DNA of 64,000 nucleotides, taken from NCBI GenBank assembly GCA_934700895.1, contig CAKUXV010000004.1:1-64000 (forward strand). The letters run 5' to 3'. Shown piece after piece: positions 8,637 through 16,609 of this stretch (positions within the stretch are counted from its first letter, which is position 1; each line of letters opens with the position of its first letter). The DNA comes from an uncultured Bacilli bacterium. GTDB taxonomy: Bacteria > Bacillota_I > Bacilli_A > RFN20 > CAG-826. Made by a program: the position numbers and the translations under genes. The notes under the pieces were generated by a model. That model was given only the letters and a program-made list of their open reading frames with translations, was not told the origin of the DNA and ran no database searches.

Positions 8637-9236
8637 TTACTTACGGAACGGGAAGCCCATTTTGTCCAAGAGGGCAAACGCTTCCTTGTCGCTCTTCGCC
8701 GTGGTGACGAAGACGATGTCCATACCACGGATTTTGGCCACTTTATCATAGTCAATTTCCGGGAAGATGAGCTGTTCCTTGACGCCCAAGGTGTAATTGC
8801 CGTGGCCATCGAAGGCGTTCTTGCTGATACCGCGGAAGTCGCGGACACGGGGCAAGGCGATCGAGACAAGCTTATCGAGGAATTCGTACATGCGTTGGCC
8901 GCGAAGGGTCACTTTGCAGCCGATGGCCTGTCCTTCACGGACTTTGAAGGTCGCGATGGACTTCTTGGCTTTGGTGACGACCGGGTGCTGACCCGCGATG
9001 ATCGTGAGATCATTGACCGCGTCATCCAACGTTTTGGAATTCTGTGTGGCGTCCCCAACACCCATGTTGATGACGATTTTTTCGAGGCGCGGAGCCATCA
9101 TGATGGTGGAATAACCGAATTCCTTCACGAGAGCAGGGCGCACTTCTTCTTTGTATTTCTTTTGGAGGCGGTTGACGTATTTCACGTTTTCTTCCTCCAC
9201 AGGGGCCGCCTTAACGGTTTTCTTAGCAGTTGCCAT
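8637..9236 (-). CDS. rplE: 50S ribosomal protein L5
   Basis: uL5, 199 residues, binds 5S rRNA and contacts P-site tRNA. The core (MAPRLEKIVINMGVGD, FRGISKNAFDGHGNY) is standard. About 20 extra N-terminal residues (KKTVKAAPVEEE) resemble the charged extensions on L22 and L23 of this genome. Confidence 0.97.
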   Translation of the reverse strand: MATAKKTVKAAPVEEENVKYVNRLQKKYKEEVRPALVKEFGYSTIMMAPRLEKIVINMGVGDATQNSKTLDDAVNDLTIIAGQHPVVTKAKKSIATFKVREGQAIGCKVTLRGQRMYEFLDKLVSIALPRVRDFRGISKNAFDGHGNYTLGVKEQLIFPEIDYDKVAKIRGMDIVFVTTAKSDKEAFALLDKMGFPFRK

Positions 9237-9250
9237 TTAGCGTTTCCTCC

Positions 9251-9556
9251 TTAGTCAAGGACCTCGCCGCTTTTCGCGACGCGAACCTTTTTGCCTTTGA
9301 TGACCTTGTGATAGACACGGGTCGGCTTTTTCGTTTTCGGATCGATGACCATGACATTGCTGGCATCGAACGGAGCGTAGATGTCGACGATGCTGCCTTC
9401 AGGGACAGATTGGGTCGGCTTCTTGTGCTTCTTATGGACGTTGACACCTTCGACGACGACTCGATTGAGCTTCGGATAGACGCGTTGAACGGTCCCTTCT
9501 TTGCCTTTGTCGGCGCCGGAGATAACGACGACCTTATCACCTTTTTTGATGTTCAT
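9251..9556 (-). CDS. rplX: 50S ribosomal protein L24
   Basis: uL24, 101 residues, an assembly initiator with a KOW motif at the N-terminus (KKGDKVVVISGADKGKEGTV). It lies between rplN and rplE with 14-nt spacers on both sides. Confidence 0.97.
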   Translation of the reverse strand: MNIKKGDKVVVISGADKGKEGTVQRVYPKLNRVVVEGVNVHKKHKKPTQSVPEGSIVDIYAPFDASNVMVIDPKTKKPTRVYHKVIKGKKVRVAKSGEVLD

Positions 9557-9570
9557 GTTTCCTTATCTCC

Positions 9571-9939
9571 TTATAGCACTTCGATCGCGAGGGAAATAAT
9601 CTTCATATAGCCTTTTTCGCGAAGTTCGCGAGCGACAGGCCCGAAGACACGGGTCCCGATCGGATTTCCGTCGTTGTCAACGAGGACAACTGCGTTGTCA
9701 TCGAAGCGGATGGTCGAACCGTCTTTGCGTTGTACGGGGTACTTCACACGGACGATGACGCCTTTGACGACATCGCTCTTCTTAACCTTCCCATTCGGGG
9801 TGGCCTCTTTGACAGCGCAGAGAACGATGTCACCGAGAGAAGAGACTTTGCGGTGGCTTCCGCCATATTGACGGAAGACGCGGACGGAGCGGGCGCCGGA
9901 GTTATCGGCAACCACGAGGTTCGTTTCGTTCTGGACCAT
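9571..9939 (-). CDS. rplN: 50S ribosomal protein L14
   Basis: uL14, 122 residues, at the subunit interface. It begins MVQNETNLVVADNSGARSV and contains GDIVLCAVKEA. Its ATG shares one base with the rpsQ stop (TAATG). Its Shine-Dalgarno GAGGAGG (9947-9953) is encoded by the last Glu-Glu-Ala codons of S17, so translation of the two should be tightly coupled. Confidence 0.97.
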   Translation of the reverse strand: MVQNETNLVVADNSGARSVRVFRQYGGSHRKVSSLGDIVLCAVKEATPNGKVKKSDVVKGVIVRVKYPVQRKDGSTIRFDDNAVVLVDNDGNPIGTRVFGPVARELREKGYMKIISLAIEVL

Positions 9940-10280
9940 TATTTGGCCTCCTCAGCCGGAGCGACCACTTCGGAGGAGCCTTCGGCTTCTTCGAGCTTCG
10001 TTTCAGCTTCCGCGGCATTTTCAGCCGTGACAACTTTTTGGTCGATGCTCACAAGACGGAAGCGAACCATCTTGGAGAGCGGACGGGTCGACATGATGGT
10101 GACGACGTCACCGACATTGGCGGCGTTGTTCTCATCGTGCGCGTAGTATTTCTTGGAATAACCGACGCGTTTGCCGTAGAGCGGATGGTTGCGTTCGGTG
10201 GAGACGGTGACAACAATCGTCTTATTCATTTTCGTCGAGGTGACAACACCTTGAACGGAGAAGCGATGATTTCTTTCCAT
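9939..10280 (-). CDS. rpsQ: 30S ribosomal protein S17 with acidic C-terminal tail
   Basis: uS17, an OB-fold protein of about 80 residues, here 113. The core carries GVVTSTKMNKTIVV and HPLYGKRVGYSKKYYAHDE. The extra acidic tail ends APAEEAK, the same ending as L16. The final codons double as the ribosome-binding site of rplN. Confidence 0.96.
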   Translation of the reverse strand: MERNHRFSVQGVVTSTKMNKTIVVTVSTERNHPLYGKRVGYSKKYYAHDENNAANVGDVVTIMSTRPLSKMVRFRLVSIDQKVVTAENAAEAETKLEEAEGSSEVVAPAEEAK

Positions 10281-10295
10281 GGTTAGTCTCCTTTA

Positions 10296-10496
10296 TTACT
10301 TAGCGATGTTAAGCTCGCGTTCGCGCTTAACGGTTTCACATTTCGCAAGGTCTTTGCGAGCGGTGTGGATCTCATTGCCATTCTCCAAGCTGCCAACCGC
10401 TTTCTTGCGGCGGAGTTCGAAGAGGTGTTGCTTGAGATCGTAGATCTTGGCATTGAGCTCTTCCGGGGTCAATGCGCGGATATCTTTGATTTCCAT
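10296..10496 (-). CDS. rpmC: 50S ribosomal protein L29
   Basis: uL29, 66 residues forming a helical hairpin at the exit tunnel where trigger factor and SRP dock. It begins MEIKDIRALTPEELNAKI. Its ATG overlaps the L16 stop by one base, and its Shine-Dalgarno (10504-10510) lies inside the L16 C-terminal codons. Confidence 0.97.
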   Translation of the reverse strand: MEIKDIRALTPEELNAKIYDLKQHLFELRRKKAVGSLENGNEIHTARKDLAKCETVKRERELNIAK

Positions 10497-11047
10497 TATT
10501 TGGCCTCCTCAGCGGGTGCGGGAGTATCGTTTCCGGTGTCCGCAACCGTGGTTTTCTCAATGCCTTCTTCGGCTTCGAGGGCTTCGACAGAGGAAGCGTG
10601 GGCTTCTTCCATCTTGAGCAAGTCTGCCTGAGACAAGGCCTTGGTGCGTTTCACAACCTTGGTCTTGACGGGGAGTTTGTAACCAGCAAGGCGAAGAGCT
10701 TCGGTAGCAATCTTCGCGTCGATGCCGCCAATTTCGAACATGACGGTGCCGGCTTTGACGACGGCCGCCCAGCCTTCCGGGCTGCCTTTGCCGGAACCCA
10801 TACGGACTTCGGCTGGCTTCTTGGTAAGAGCGTGGTGCGGGAAGATACGGATCCAAACTTTCCCGGCGCGGTCCGTATAACGGGCGAGCACGATACGAGC
10901 GGATTCGATTTGGTGATCGGTGATGTAAGCACCTTCAAGGGCCATCAAACCATATTCGCCGAAGTCGACGGTGGTTCCACCCTTGGCTTTGCCCTCATAG
11001 CTTAATCCGTGGGGGCGACGGTATTTAACGCGCTTTGGCTGCAGCAT
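10496..11047 (-). CDS. rplP: 50S ribosomal protein L16 with C-terminal extension
   Basis: uL16, 183 residues from the ATG at 11047 (MLQPKRVKYRRPHG, the universal start). An in-frame upstream start at 11095 would add 16 unrelated residues inside rpsC and is rejected. The core ends near residue 140. About 40 Glu/Ala/Thr-rich residues follow, ending PAPAEEAK. The gene overlaps the end of rpsC by 23 nt. L16 organises the A-site finger and peptidyl transferase region. Confidence 0.96.
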   Translation of the reverse strand: MLQPKRVKYRRPHGLSYEGKAKGGTTVDFGEYGLMALEGAYITDHQIESARIVLARYTDRAGKVWIRIFPHHALTKKPAEVRMGSGKGSPEGWAAVVKAGTVMFEIGGIDAKIATEALRLAGYKLPVKTKVVKRTKALSQADLLKMEEAHASSVEALEAEEGIEKTTVADTGNDTPAPAEEAK

Positions 11048-11795
11048 TTTCGCTTCCTCCTTTGCGTTCCGGACGACGAGCGCCGCGACGGTCATTGCCG
11101 CGGAATCCTCCGCGAGTCATGGTCGGGGCATCCTCGTTGGGGATGGCCAAGTCTTCTTTGTTCAAGGAACGGCAGATCCACACCTTGACGCCGATGTTTC
11201 CATAGGTCGTCTGGGCGGTGACATGAGCGAAGTCGATGTCAGCGCGGATGGTGTGTAGAGGAACGACGCCCTCTTTGTATCCTTCGGCACGAGCGATTTC
11301 AGCTCCGCCAAGGCGGCCGGAGCAGAGGGTTTTGCATCCCTTAGCACCAGCGCGGCGCATTCTTTGAATGGCTTTCTTCATGGTCGAACGGAAGGCGGCA
11401 CGATTTTCGAGCTCGCTCGCAATCCATTGAGCCATAAGGTTGGCATCGAGATCCGGGTTTTTGATTTCCACAACATCGAGTTGAGGATTGCCGGATTTCA
11501 CAATGCGTTTGAGATCGTTGACGATCTTTTCCTTGTTCGAACCTTCTTGTCCAAGGACTTCGCCAGGACGAGCAACGAACAATTTGATTTTAACGTCATG
11601 GCCTTTGTCGGTTTTGACACGGCCGATCTCAACGCGGGAGAGCATCGCGGATTTCGCAGCTTTTTCAAGGTAGCGGCGGATGGCGATGTCCTCATTGATG
11701 TAGGTTCCGTAGTCTTTCTTCGGAGCGTACCATTTCGAACTCCAGTCGCGGTTGATACCAACACGCATGCCAACGGCATTAACTTTGTGTCCCAT
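11025..11795 (-). CDS. rpsC: 30S ribosomal protein S3
   Basis: uS3, 256 residues, at the mRNA entry site with helicase-like function. The KH domain (VLGQEGSNKEKIVNDL) lies at about 78-95 and the C-terminal domain contains RGNDRRGARRPERKGG. The tail past about 215 is longer and more basic than in Bacillus. Its 3' end overlaps the rplP start by 23 nt. Confidence 0.97.
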   Translation of the reverse strand: MGHKVNAVGMRVGINRDWSSKWYAPKKDYGTYINEDIAIRRYLEKAAKSAMLSRVEIGRVKTDKGHDVKIKLFVARPGEVLGQEGSNKEKIVNDLKRIVKSGNPQLDVVEIKNPDLDANLMAQWIASELENRAAFRSTMKKAIQRMRRAGAKGCKTLCSGRLGGAEIARAEGYKEGVVPLHTIRADIDFAHVTAQTTYGNIGVKVWICRSLNKEDLAIPNEDAPTMTRGGFRGNDRRGARRPERKGGSENAAAKAR

Positions 11796-11813
11796 AGTTT
11801 ATCGCGACCCTCC

Positions 11814-12380
11814 TTAGTTCCTTTCCTTCACGGTGATGCGGATGTTGGCGTTACGTTTGATGATGCCAGAGGCAGAGCCTTTAGCACGTGGTATGTAACG
11901 TTTGATCTTCAAGCCATCGCTGACTTGGATTTCGCTGATGTAGAGCTTGCTGCCATCCATGTGGAAGTTGTTGATGGCATTAGCAGCGGCGCTCTTGATG
12001 AGTTTTTCCACCGGGGTCACCGCCGCTTTGTTGGTGATTGCGAGGATGGCGAGCGCGTCCTTGACGTCTTTGCCGCGGACAAGGTCAATCACAAGACGGA
12101 CTTTACGCGGGGTGACACGGACATCGCGAGCGAAGGCGTGGGCTTCGGTGACGGCCGGTTTTTCCGGGGCCACCGGGGCTTTCTTCGCTTCTTTAGCAGC
12201 TTTTTTGGCAGCTTTCTTCGCTTCTTTGGTTTCGACTTCCTTCACCGCTTCTTCCTTAACAGTTTCGGTTTCTTTCTTTTCGGCTTTCTTGGCAGCAGGC
12301 TTTTTCGCCGGAGCCTTTTTCGCCGTGGTCGTCTTTTTCGCCGGAGCTTTTTTCACGGTCTTCTTTTCTTCTTCAGCCAT
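11814..12380 (-). CDS. rplV: 50S ribosomal protein L22 with about 80-residue Lys/Ala/Glu extension
   Basis: uL22 lines the exit tunnel through a beta-hairpin. The conserved core of about 110 residues begins near residue 82 (FARDVRVTPRKVRLVIDL). Before it lies a very Lys/Ala-rich, then Lys/Glu-rich segment with repeated APAKK units, similar to histone H1-like tails. Total length is 188 against about 113 in Bacillus. The ATG has a GGAGAA site and no internal ATG would give the short form. Confidence 0.96.
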   Translation of the reverse strand: MAEEEKKTVKKAPAKKTTTAKKAPAKKPAAKKAEKKETETVKEEAVKEVETKEAKKAAKKAAKEAKKAPVAPEKPAVTEAHAFARDVRVTPRKVRLVIDLVRGKDVKDALAILAITNKAAVTPVEKLIKSAAANAINNFHMDGSKLYISEIQVSDGLKIKRYIPRAKGSASGIIKRNANIRITVKERN

Positions 12381-12391
12381 GATGTTTCTCC

Positions 12392-12679
12392 TTATTTCTT
12401 AGCGGCTTGGTCGCCGACGTTGTTTCCGTGGTGGCCAGGGAAGTTACGGGTCGGGGCGAATTCGCCAAGTTTGTGTCCGACCATATCTTCGGTGACGTAG
12501 ACGGTGATGTGTTCGTGGCCGTTATAGACCGCGAAGGTTTGTTCGACGAAGGCGGGATAGATCGTCGAGCGGCGAGACCATGTCTTGATGATCTCTTTTT
12601 TGCCGGATTTGAGGTTGGCTTCTACCTTTTTGAGAAGGTATTCATCCACAAATGGGCCTTTTTTCAGTGAACGAGACAT
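12392..12679 (-). CDS. rpsS: 30S ribosomal protein S19
   Basis: uS19, 95 residues, in the 30S head. It begins MSRSLKKGPFVDEYLLKKVE and contains the conserved VGHKLGEFAPTRNFPGH near the C-terminus. Normal length and position between rplB and rplV. Confidence 0.97.
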   Translation of the reverse strand: MSRSLKKGPFVDEYLLKKVEANLKSGKKEIIKTWSRRSTIYPAFVEQTFAVYNGHEHITVYVTEDMVGHKLGEFAPTRNFPGHHGNNVGDQAAKK

Positions 12680-12697
12680 TTCCTATCTCTCCTTTCC

Positions 12698-13531
12698 TTA
12701 CTTCTTAGAAGCACGTCTGACAATGAGACGCGTCGAATTCTTCTTCATATGACGGGTCTTGACGCCTTGGCATCTCTTGCCCCAAGGGCTGCGAGGAGCA
12801 TCACGTCCGACCGGGCACTTACCTTCACCACCACCATGAGGGTGATCGCAGGGGTTCATGGCAGAACCACGGACCGTCGGGCGGGTTCCCTTCCAGCGGG
12901 ATTTACCAGCTTTGCCGAGGTTGATGAGGTTCCAGTCTTCGTTACCAACGATACCGATGGTAGCGCGGCAGTTCTTGAGGAGCTTGCGGACTTCGCCAGA
13001 AGCCAAGCGAACGATGACATATTTGCCTTCGCTGCCGAGGATCTGAGCCGAGGTTCCAGCGGCACGGCACATTTGAGCGCCTTTGCCAGGTTGAAGCTCA
13101 AGGCCATGGATGAAGGTTCCTTCAGGAATATTTTGAAGTTCGAGGCAGTTGCCGACTTTGATGTCGGTCTTTTCGCCCGAGATGACCACATCGCCAACCT
13201 TGAGGTTTTGTGGCTCAAGGATGTAGGACTTTTCGCCATCCGCATAGCAGATGAGCGCGATGTTGGCGTTGCGGTTGGGATCGTATTCAATCGCCTTGAC
13301 CGTCGCGGGGATGTTGTCCTTACGGCGACGGAAGTCGATGATACGATAACGACGCTTGTTGCCACCGCCGATGTGACGGCAGGTGATTTTACCCTGATTG
13401 TTGCGGCCACCGGTCTTTTTGACGCGGCCAAGCAACGATTTTTCAGGAGTGGATTTGGTGATGTCCTCAAACGTGGAGTTCGTCATGGAACGACGAGACT
13501 TGGTATAAGGACGATACGTTCTGATAGCCAT
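12698..13531 (-). CDS. rplB: 50S ribosomal protein L2
   Basis: uL2, 277 residues, required for subunit joining and peptidyl transferase activity. The signature VRGSAMNPCDHPHGGGEG near residues 220-237 includes the conserved His. Length is normal. Confidence 0.98.
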   Translation of the reverse strand: MAIRTYRPYTKSRRSMTNSTFEDITKSTPEKSLLGRVKKTGGRNNQGKITCRHIGGGNKRRYRIIDFRRRKDNIPATVKAIEYDPNRNANIALICYADGEKSYILEPQNLKVGDVVISGEKTDIKVGNCLELQNIPEGTFIHGLELQPGKGAQMCRAAGTSAQILGSEGKYVIVRLASGEVRKLLKNCRATIGIVGNEDWNLINLGKAGKSRWKGTRPTVRGSAMNPCDHPHGGGEGKCPVGRDAPRSPWGKRCQGVKTRHMKKNSTRLIVRRASKK

Positions 13532-13555
13532 TCTTGGTTCTCCTATATTGGATGC

Positions 13556-13590
13556 TTTTCCTATATATCTTTATTTATATATAAGAGGGT
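13556..13590. repeat. AT-rich inverted repeat in the rplW-rplB spacer
   Basis: The 65-nt gap between rplW and rplB is long for this cluster. It contains TATATAT (13562-13568) and ATATATA (13577-13583) as a weak inverted repeat. It may be a hairpin spacer or a minor internal promoter, but I see no clear -35 match. Confidence 0.3.
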
Positions 13591-13596
13591 GATTCC

Positions 13597-13956
13597 TTAC
13601 TCTTTGAAGAGATCAACAGCGCTTCCTTCGGCAACCGTGACGATGGCTTTCTTGTAGCCAGAGATGGTGCCCTTGTAACGGCCACCACGCGTCGTGGTTT
13701 TGGAACGGACGTTGATGGTTTTGACATCAACGACCTTCACTTGGAAGATATGCTCGAAGGCATATTTGATCTCGGTTTTGTTCGCAGAACCCGCCACTTT
13801 GATTGTGACTTTGTTTTCGTTCTGCATCAGGGCCATGGATTTCTCGGTGATGATGGGAGAATCGATGACGGTGAAGTCTTTGGCAGTCGGCTTCGGGAAG
13901 GAAGCTTTCTTTTCCTCAACTTTTTCCGCTTTCACGGTTTTCTTTTCTTCAGCCAT
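13597..13956 (-). CDS. rplW: 50S ribosomal protein L23
   Basis: uL23, at the exit tunnel and the docking site for trigger factor and SRP. It has 119 residues. The first 25 or so (MAEEKKTVKAEKVEEKK) are a charged extension and the core follows (DSPIITEKSMALMQ). It is 1 nt after rplD. Confidence 0.97.
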   Translation of the reverse strand: MAEEKKTVKAEKVEEKKASFPKPTAKDFTVIDSPIITEKSMALMQNENKVTIKVAGSANKTEIKYAFEHIFQVKVVDVKTINVRSKTTTRGGRYKGTISGYKKAIVTVAEGSAVDLFKE

Positions 13957-13957
13957 A

Positions 13958-14605
13958 TTACTTCAAGGCCTCCTCGATGTTCTTGATTCCGTCCTTGCTA
14001 ACGATGATGTTATCGAAATAGAGGACGTCGTAGACGGAGATGTTGTCCGAGGTCGTAACAACGAGCTTGTCGATGTTGCGAGCGGAGAGGACGACATTTT
14101 CGTTCTCGAATTCAGTGACGACGAGGTTCTTCTTGCCGGCGAGGCCAAGGGCCGTAAGATGGCCGGCGAATCCTTTGGTCGAAACCTTTTCGACTTGGAG
14201 GGAATCGATGACGACGATTCCACCTTCCGCGACTTTCTCGCTCAACACTCCGCGAAGGGCGAGGTTATGAGCTTTCTTATTTTGAGAAAGTTTGTAATTT
14301 TGATTGCCGTCGGGTCCGAAGACGGTTCCACCGCCGACCCAAATCGGGGACTTGACGTCACCGGAACGGGCGCGACCAGTTCCTTTTTGTCTCCAGGGCT
14401 TCTTGTTGGTGCCGTGGACTTCGTGACGCTTCTTGGTTTTTGCGGTGGCCTGGCGAAGATTCGCTTGATAGACCGTGACCGCATCTTTGATGACTTGCGG
14501 ATTGACGTCGGTGACGCCGAAGACGTCAGCGGAGACTTCAACCTTGCCAGCATCTTCACCATTTAAGGTTTTGACGGCTAAGCTGATCTTTTTTTCTGCA
14601 GCCAT
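13958..14605 (-). CDS. rplD: 50S ribosomal protein L4
   Basis: uL4, 215 residues. The tunnel-reaching loop carries KKRHEVHGTNKKPWRQKGTG, which is conserved. In E. coli L4 also represses the S10 operon through the leader. Here the leader before rpsJ is about 125 nt, long enough for such control. It is 3 nt after rplC. Confidence 0.97.
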   Translation of the reverse strand: MAAEKKISLAVKTLNGEDAGKVEVSADVFGVTDVNPQVIKDAVTVYQANLRQATAKTKKRHEVHGTNKKPWRQKGTGRARSGDVKSPIWVGGGTVFGPDGNQNYKLSQNKKAHNLALRGVLSEKVAEGGIVVIDSLQVEKVSTKGFAGHLTALGLAGKKNLVVTEFENENVVLSARNIDKLVVTTSDNISVYDVLYFDNIIVSKDGIKNIEEALK

Positions 14606-14608
14606 GGT

Positions 14609-15292
14609 TTATTCTCCTTTCTTCGTGAGATCAAGCGCGGGCTTGACTTCCGGTTTGTTGAATTGAACGCGGACAGGGGAACGAAGCATAACGATGCTCT
14701 TCTTCGGTCCGGGAACGCCGCCCTTGACGAGGATGTAGCCTTTTTCAAGGTTGCTTTCGATAACGGTGACGTTTTGGATGGTGACTTGTTCGGGTCCCCA
14801 GTGTCCAGACATGTGTTTGCCAGGGATGATGCGGTTGTTGTCACGGCCGTTGTTGGCAACGGAGCCGATGCCGCGGTGGTAGCCGGAACCATGTCCTTTG
14901 GGTCCGATGTGCATATTCCACTTTTTGATGGTGCCGGAATAGCCGTGTCCCTTGTTGTGGCCGATGACGTCGACGACGTCGCCAGCTTGGAACATATCAG
15001 CGGTTAAGGTCTCGCCAACGTTCTTGCCGTAGATTTCGTCTCCCTTGAGCTCGTAGAGCCCTTCTTTAACGGTGACGCCGGCTTTCTTGAAGAGTCCTTT
15101 TTCCGGTTTGTTGGCCCTGCGTTCGGCCATGTCTTCATAGCCAACGACGAGCGCTTCATAACCATTCTTTTCGATGGTTCTCTTGTCAACGATGACGTTG
15201 GGGAGAACCTCGATGACGGTGACGGGGTACATCGTTCCGTCGGCGGCGAAGACCTCAGTCATGCCCGCTTTGCGTCCGATGATGGATTTCAT
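14609..15292 (-). CDS. rplC: 50S ribosomal protein L3
   Basis: uL3, 227 residues, one of the first proteins to assemble on 23S rRNA. It begins MKSIIGRKAGMTEVFAADG and contains GHGSGYHRGIGSV and MSGHWGPEQVT, the extension near the peptidyl transferase centre. Normal length. Confidence 0.97.
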   Translation of the reverse strand: MKSIIGRKAGMTEVFAADGTMYPVTVIEVLPNVIVDKRTIEKNGYEALVVGYEDMAERRANKPEKGLFKKAGVTVKEGLYELKGDEIYGKNVGETLTADMFQAGDVVDVIGHNKGHGYSGTIKKWNMHIGPKGHGSGYHRGIGSVANNGRDNNRIIPGKHMSGHWGPEQVTIQNVTVIESNLEKGYILVKGGVPGPKKSIVMLRSPVRVQFNKPEVKPALDLTKKGE

Positions 15293-15306
15293 GATGGTGG
15301 TCCTCC

Positions 15307-15618
15307 TTATAACTTGATGTCGATATCGACGCCAGAGGGAAGATCCAACTTCCTCAACGCATCGACCGTGTCTTTTTGCGGATTGGTGATGTAAACCAAT
15401 CTCTTGTGGGTGCGGATCTCGAATTGCTCACGGCTATCCTTGTATTTGAAGGTAGCGCGGAGAATCGTGTAGACCTGCTTTTCCGTCGGTAGAGGGATGG
15501 GTCCCTTCACACCGGCATTTGTCTTTTTGGCAACGGCCAGAATCTTCTCAACCGATTGATCAAGAATTTCGTGGTCATAAGCCGTTAAGCGAACGCGAAT
15601 CGCTTTTTCTTTTGCCAT
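15307..15618 (-). CDS. rpsJ: 30S ribosomal protein S10
   Basis: uS10 (NusE), 103 residues, first gene of the S10 operon, which also works in antitermination with NusB. It contains IRVRLTAYDHEILDQS and KGPIPLPTEK. A GGAGGA site lies just before the ATG. It is transcribed from the promoter at 15749-15777. Confidence 0.97.
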   Translation of the reverse strand: MAKEKAIRVRLTAYDHEILDQSVEKILAVAKKTNAGVKGPIPLPTEKQVYTILRATFKYKDSREQFEIRTHKRLVYITNPQKDTVDALRKLDLPSGVDIDIKL

Positions 15619-15748
15619 GAATGTTCCTCCTTAGTTTTTTCAGGCTTCTTGGCGAATGTTCCCCGCGAATTCCCCGACCACCCTTTCATGACAACGCCTG
15701 TGGGTGTGTCGGCAACCTCGCAGTTCAACGCAAGCGCCAGCGTTAGAA

Positions 15749-15777
15749 AATATACGCGCACGCCTAGGTGTAGTCAA
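15749..15777 (-). promoter_or_regulatory. Promoter of the S10-spc-alpha superoperon
   Basis: On the minus strand -35 TTGACT (15772-15777) and -10 TATATT (15749-15754) are 17 nt apart, each 5/6 to consensus. The predicted start near 15742 leaves a 5' leader of about 125 nt before rpsJ. Confidence 0.8.
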
Positions 15778-15886
15778 CTCTTTTTTTCACAAAAAATGCA
15801 GCAATCAACGAATGTTTTAAAAAATGGGCGAACCATGAGGAAAAAAGGTTCGACGGCATCGAGGAAACTTTGAAAAAACGAAATTT

Positions 15887-15905
15887 TTTGTGCACCATGC
15901 ACAAA
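15887..15905. terminator. Perfect inverted repeat downstream of queH
   Basis: TTTGTGCA (15887-15894) and TGCACAAA (15898-15905) form an 8-bp stem with a 3-nt loop. A weaker stem lies just upstream at about 15910-15930. There is no clean T run immediately after it on the minus strand, so terminator function is plausible rather than certain. Confidence 0.45.
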
Positions 15906-15927
15906 CTTTTAAATCAGAAACTGTGAT

Positions 15928-16575
15928 TTATTTCAGATTATCGGAACGGTTTTTCATGGCTTGAAACGAATATTCGCAGCCACAATAAAGTTGATTATAA
16001 AGGCCGTACTTCAATCGGATTTGTCGTCCTTTTTCAATTCCCCCATTCTTTTTGAAATCGGAAATGAAATAACGGCAATGCTTATGTTGTTTCTCTAATC
16101 CAAGGCCAATAGCATTTAAAACAGGGCTGCTTTTTTGGCGGGAAATCGTCATCACCGTCGTAAAATAATCAAACCCGTGGCTTTCCGCGTAATCATAAGC
16201 TTCTTCCATTCGTTTGCGATAGCACAGGAAGCAACGAGTCCGTCCTTCCTTTTGCAGGGCAAACGGACGAAGGTCCTTCATGTATTCCTCGTGATCGTAA
16301 GGCGGCATAACAAGACTAACTTCCAATCCCTCGTCCTTTTTCAGATCCTGAAGTAAGACTTCTAGTTCTTTTTTTCTGCGATCATATTCTTTAAACGGGT
16401 AAATGTTGCTGTTCCCGTAGTAAATCGTCACATCGAAATGTTGGCAAAGGAAGGTCAAAGGAAAGCAACTGCAAGGTCCGCAACAAGCGTGCAGCAGAAG
16501 TTTTGGTTTTGTTCCTTCCGGAATTTCTGAAATCGTTTTGAGAGAGATTTCGTAATCTTCGTTACGCGTACGCAT
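15928..16575 (-). CDS. queH: Epoxyqueuosine reductase QueH
   Basis: Reduces epoxyqueuosine in tRNA to queuosine, the last step of the pathway, without the cobalamin used by QueG. 215 residues (DUF208/QueH family). The motif HACCGPCSC (residues 29-37), the pair CFLC and the late CGC supply the Cys ligands expected for the Fe-S cluster and metal site. It lies 34 nt after queA, which carries out the preceding step. I see no Shine-Dalgarno before the ATG. Confidence 0.93.
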   Translation of the reverse strand: MRTRNEDYEISLKTISEIPEGTKPKLLLHACCGPCSCFPLTFLCQHFDVTIYYGNSNIYPFKEYDRRKKELEVLLQDLKKDEGLEVSLVMPPYDHEEYMKDLRPFALQKEGRTRCFLCYRKRMEEAYDYAESHGFDYFTTVMTISRQKSSPVLNAIGLGLEKQHKHCRYFISDFKKNGGIEKGRQIRLKYGLYNQLYCGCEYSFQAMKNRSDNLK

Positions 16576-16609
16576 AAAACAAATAAGGTAACGCGCCTAT
16601 ACGCGTAGG

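Larger units (their letters stand above)
15619..15927. other. S10-operon control region and queH downstream region
   Basis: No protein gene is seen in these 309 nt. The left part (15619-15742) is the predicted 5' leader of rpsJ, the middle carries its promoter, and the right part holds an inverted repeat at 15887-15905 that may end the queuosine operon. The leader is more GC-rich than the rest and could fold, but I could not match it to a known r-protein leader. Confidence 0.6.

Noticed and set aside
11364..12500. Long plus-strand frame (378 codons) opposite rpsC, rplV and rpsS
   Set aside because: Phe/Arg-rich translation that mirrors the Lys/Ala/Glu-rich L22 tail. It is antisense to essential genes.
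12749..13657. Plus-strand frame opposite rplB
   Set aside because: Shadow of L2, which is unmistakable on the other strand.
16576..16609. Leaderless promoter for queH
   Set aside because: The nearest box (TTATTT) matches the -10 consensus at only 2 of 6 positions. queH is better read as part of the tgt-queA transcript.
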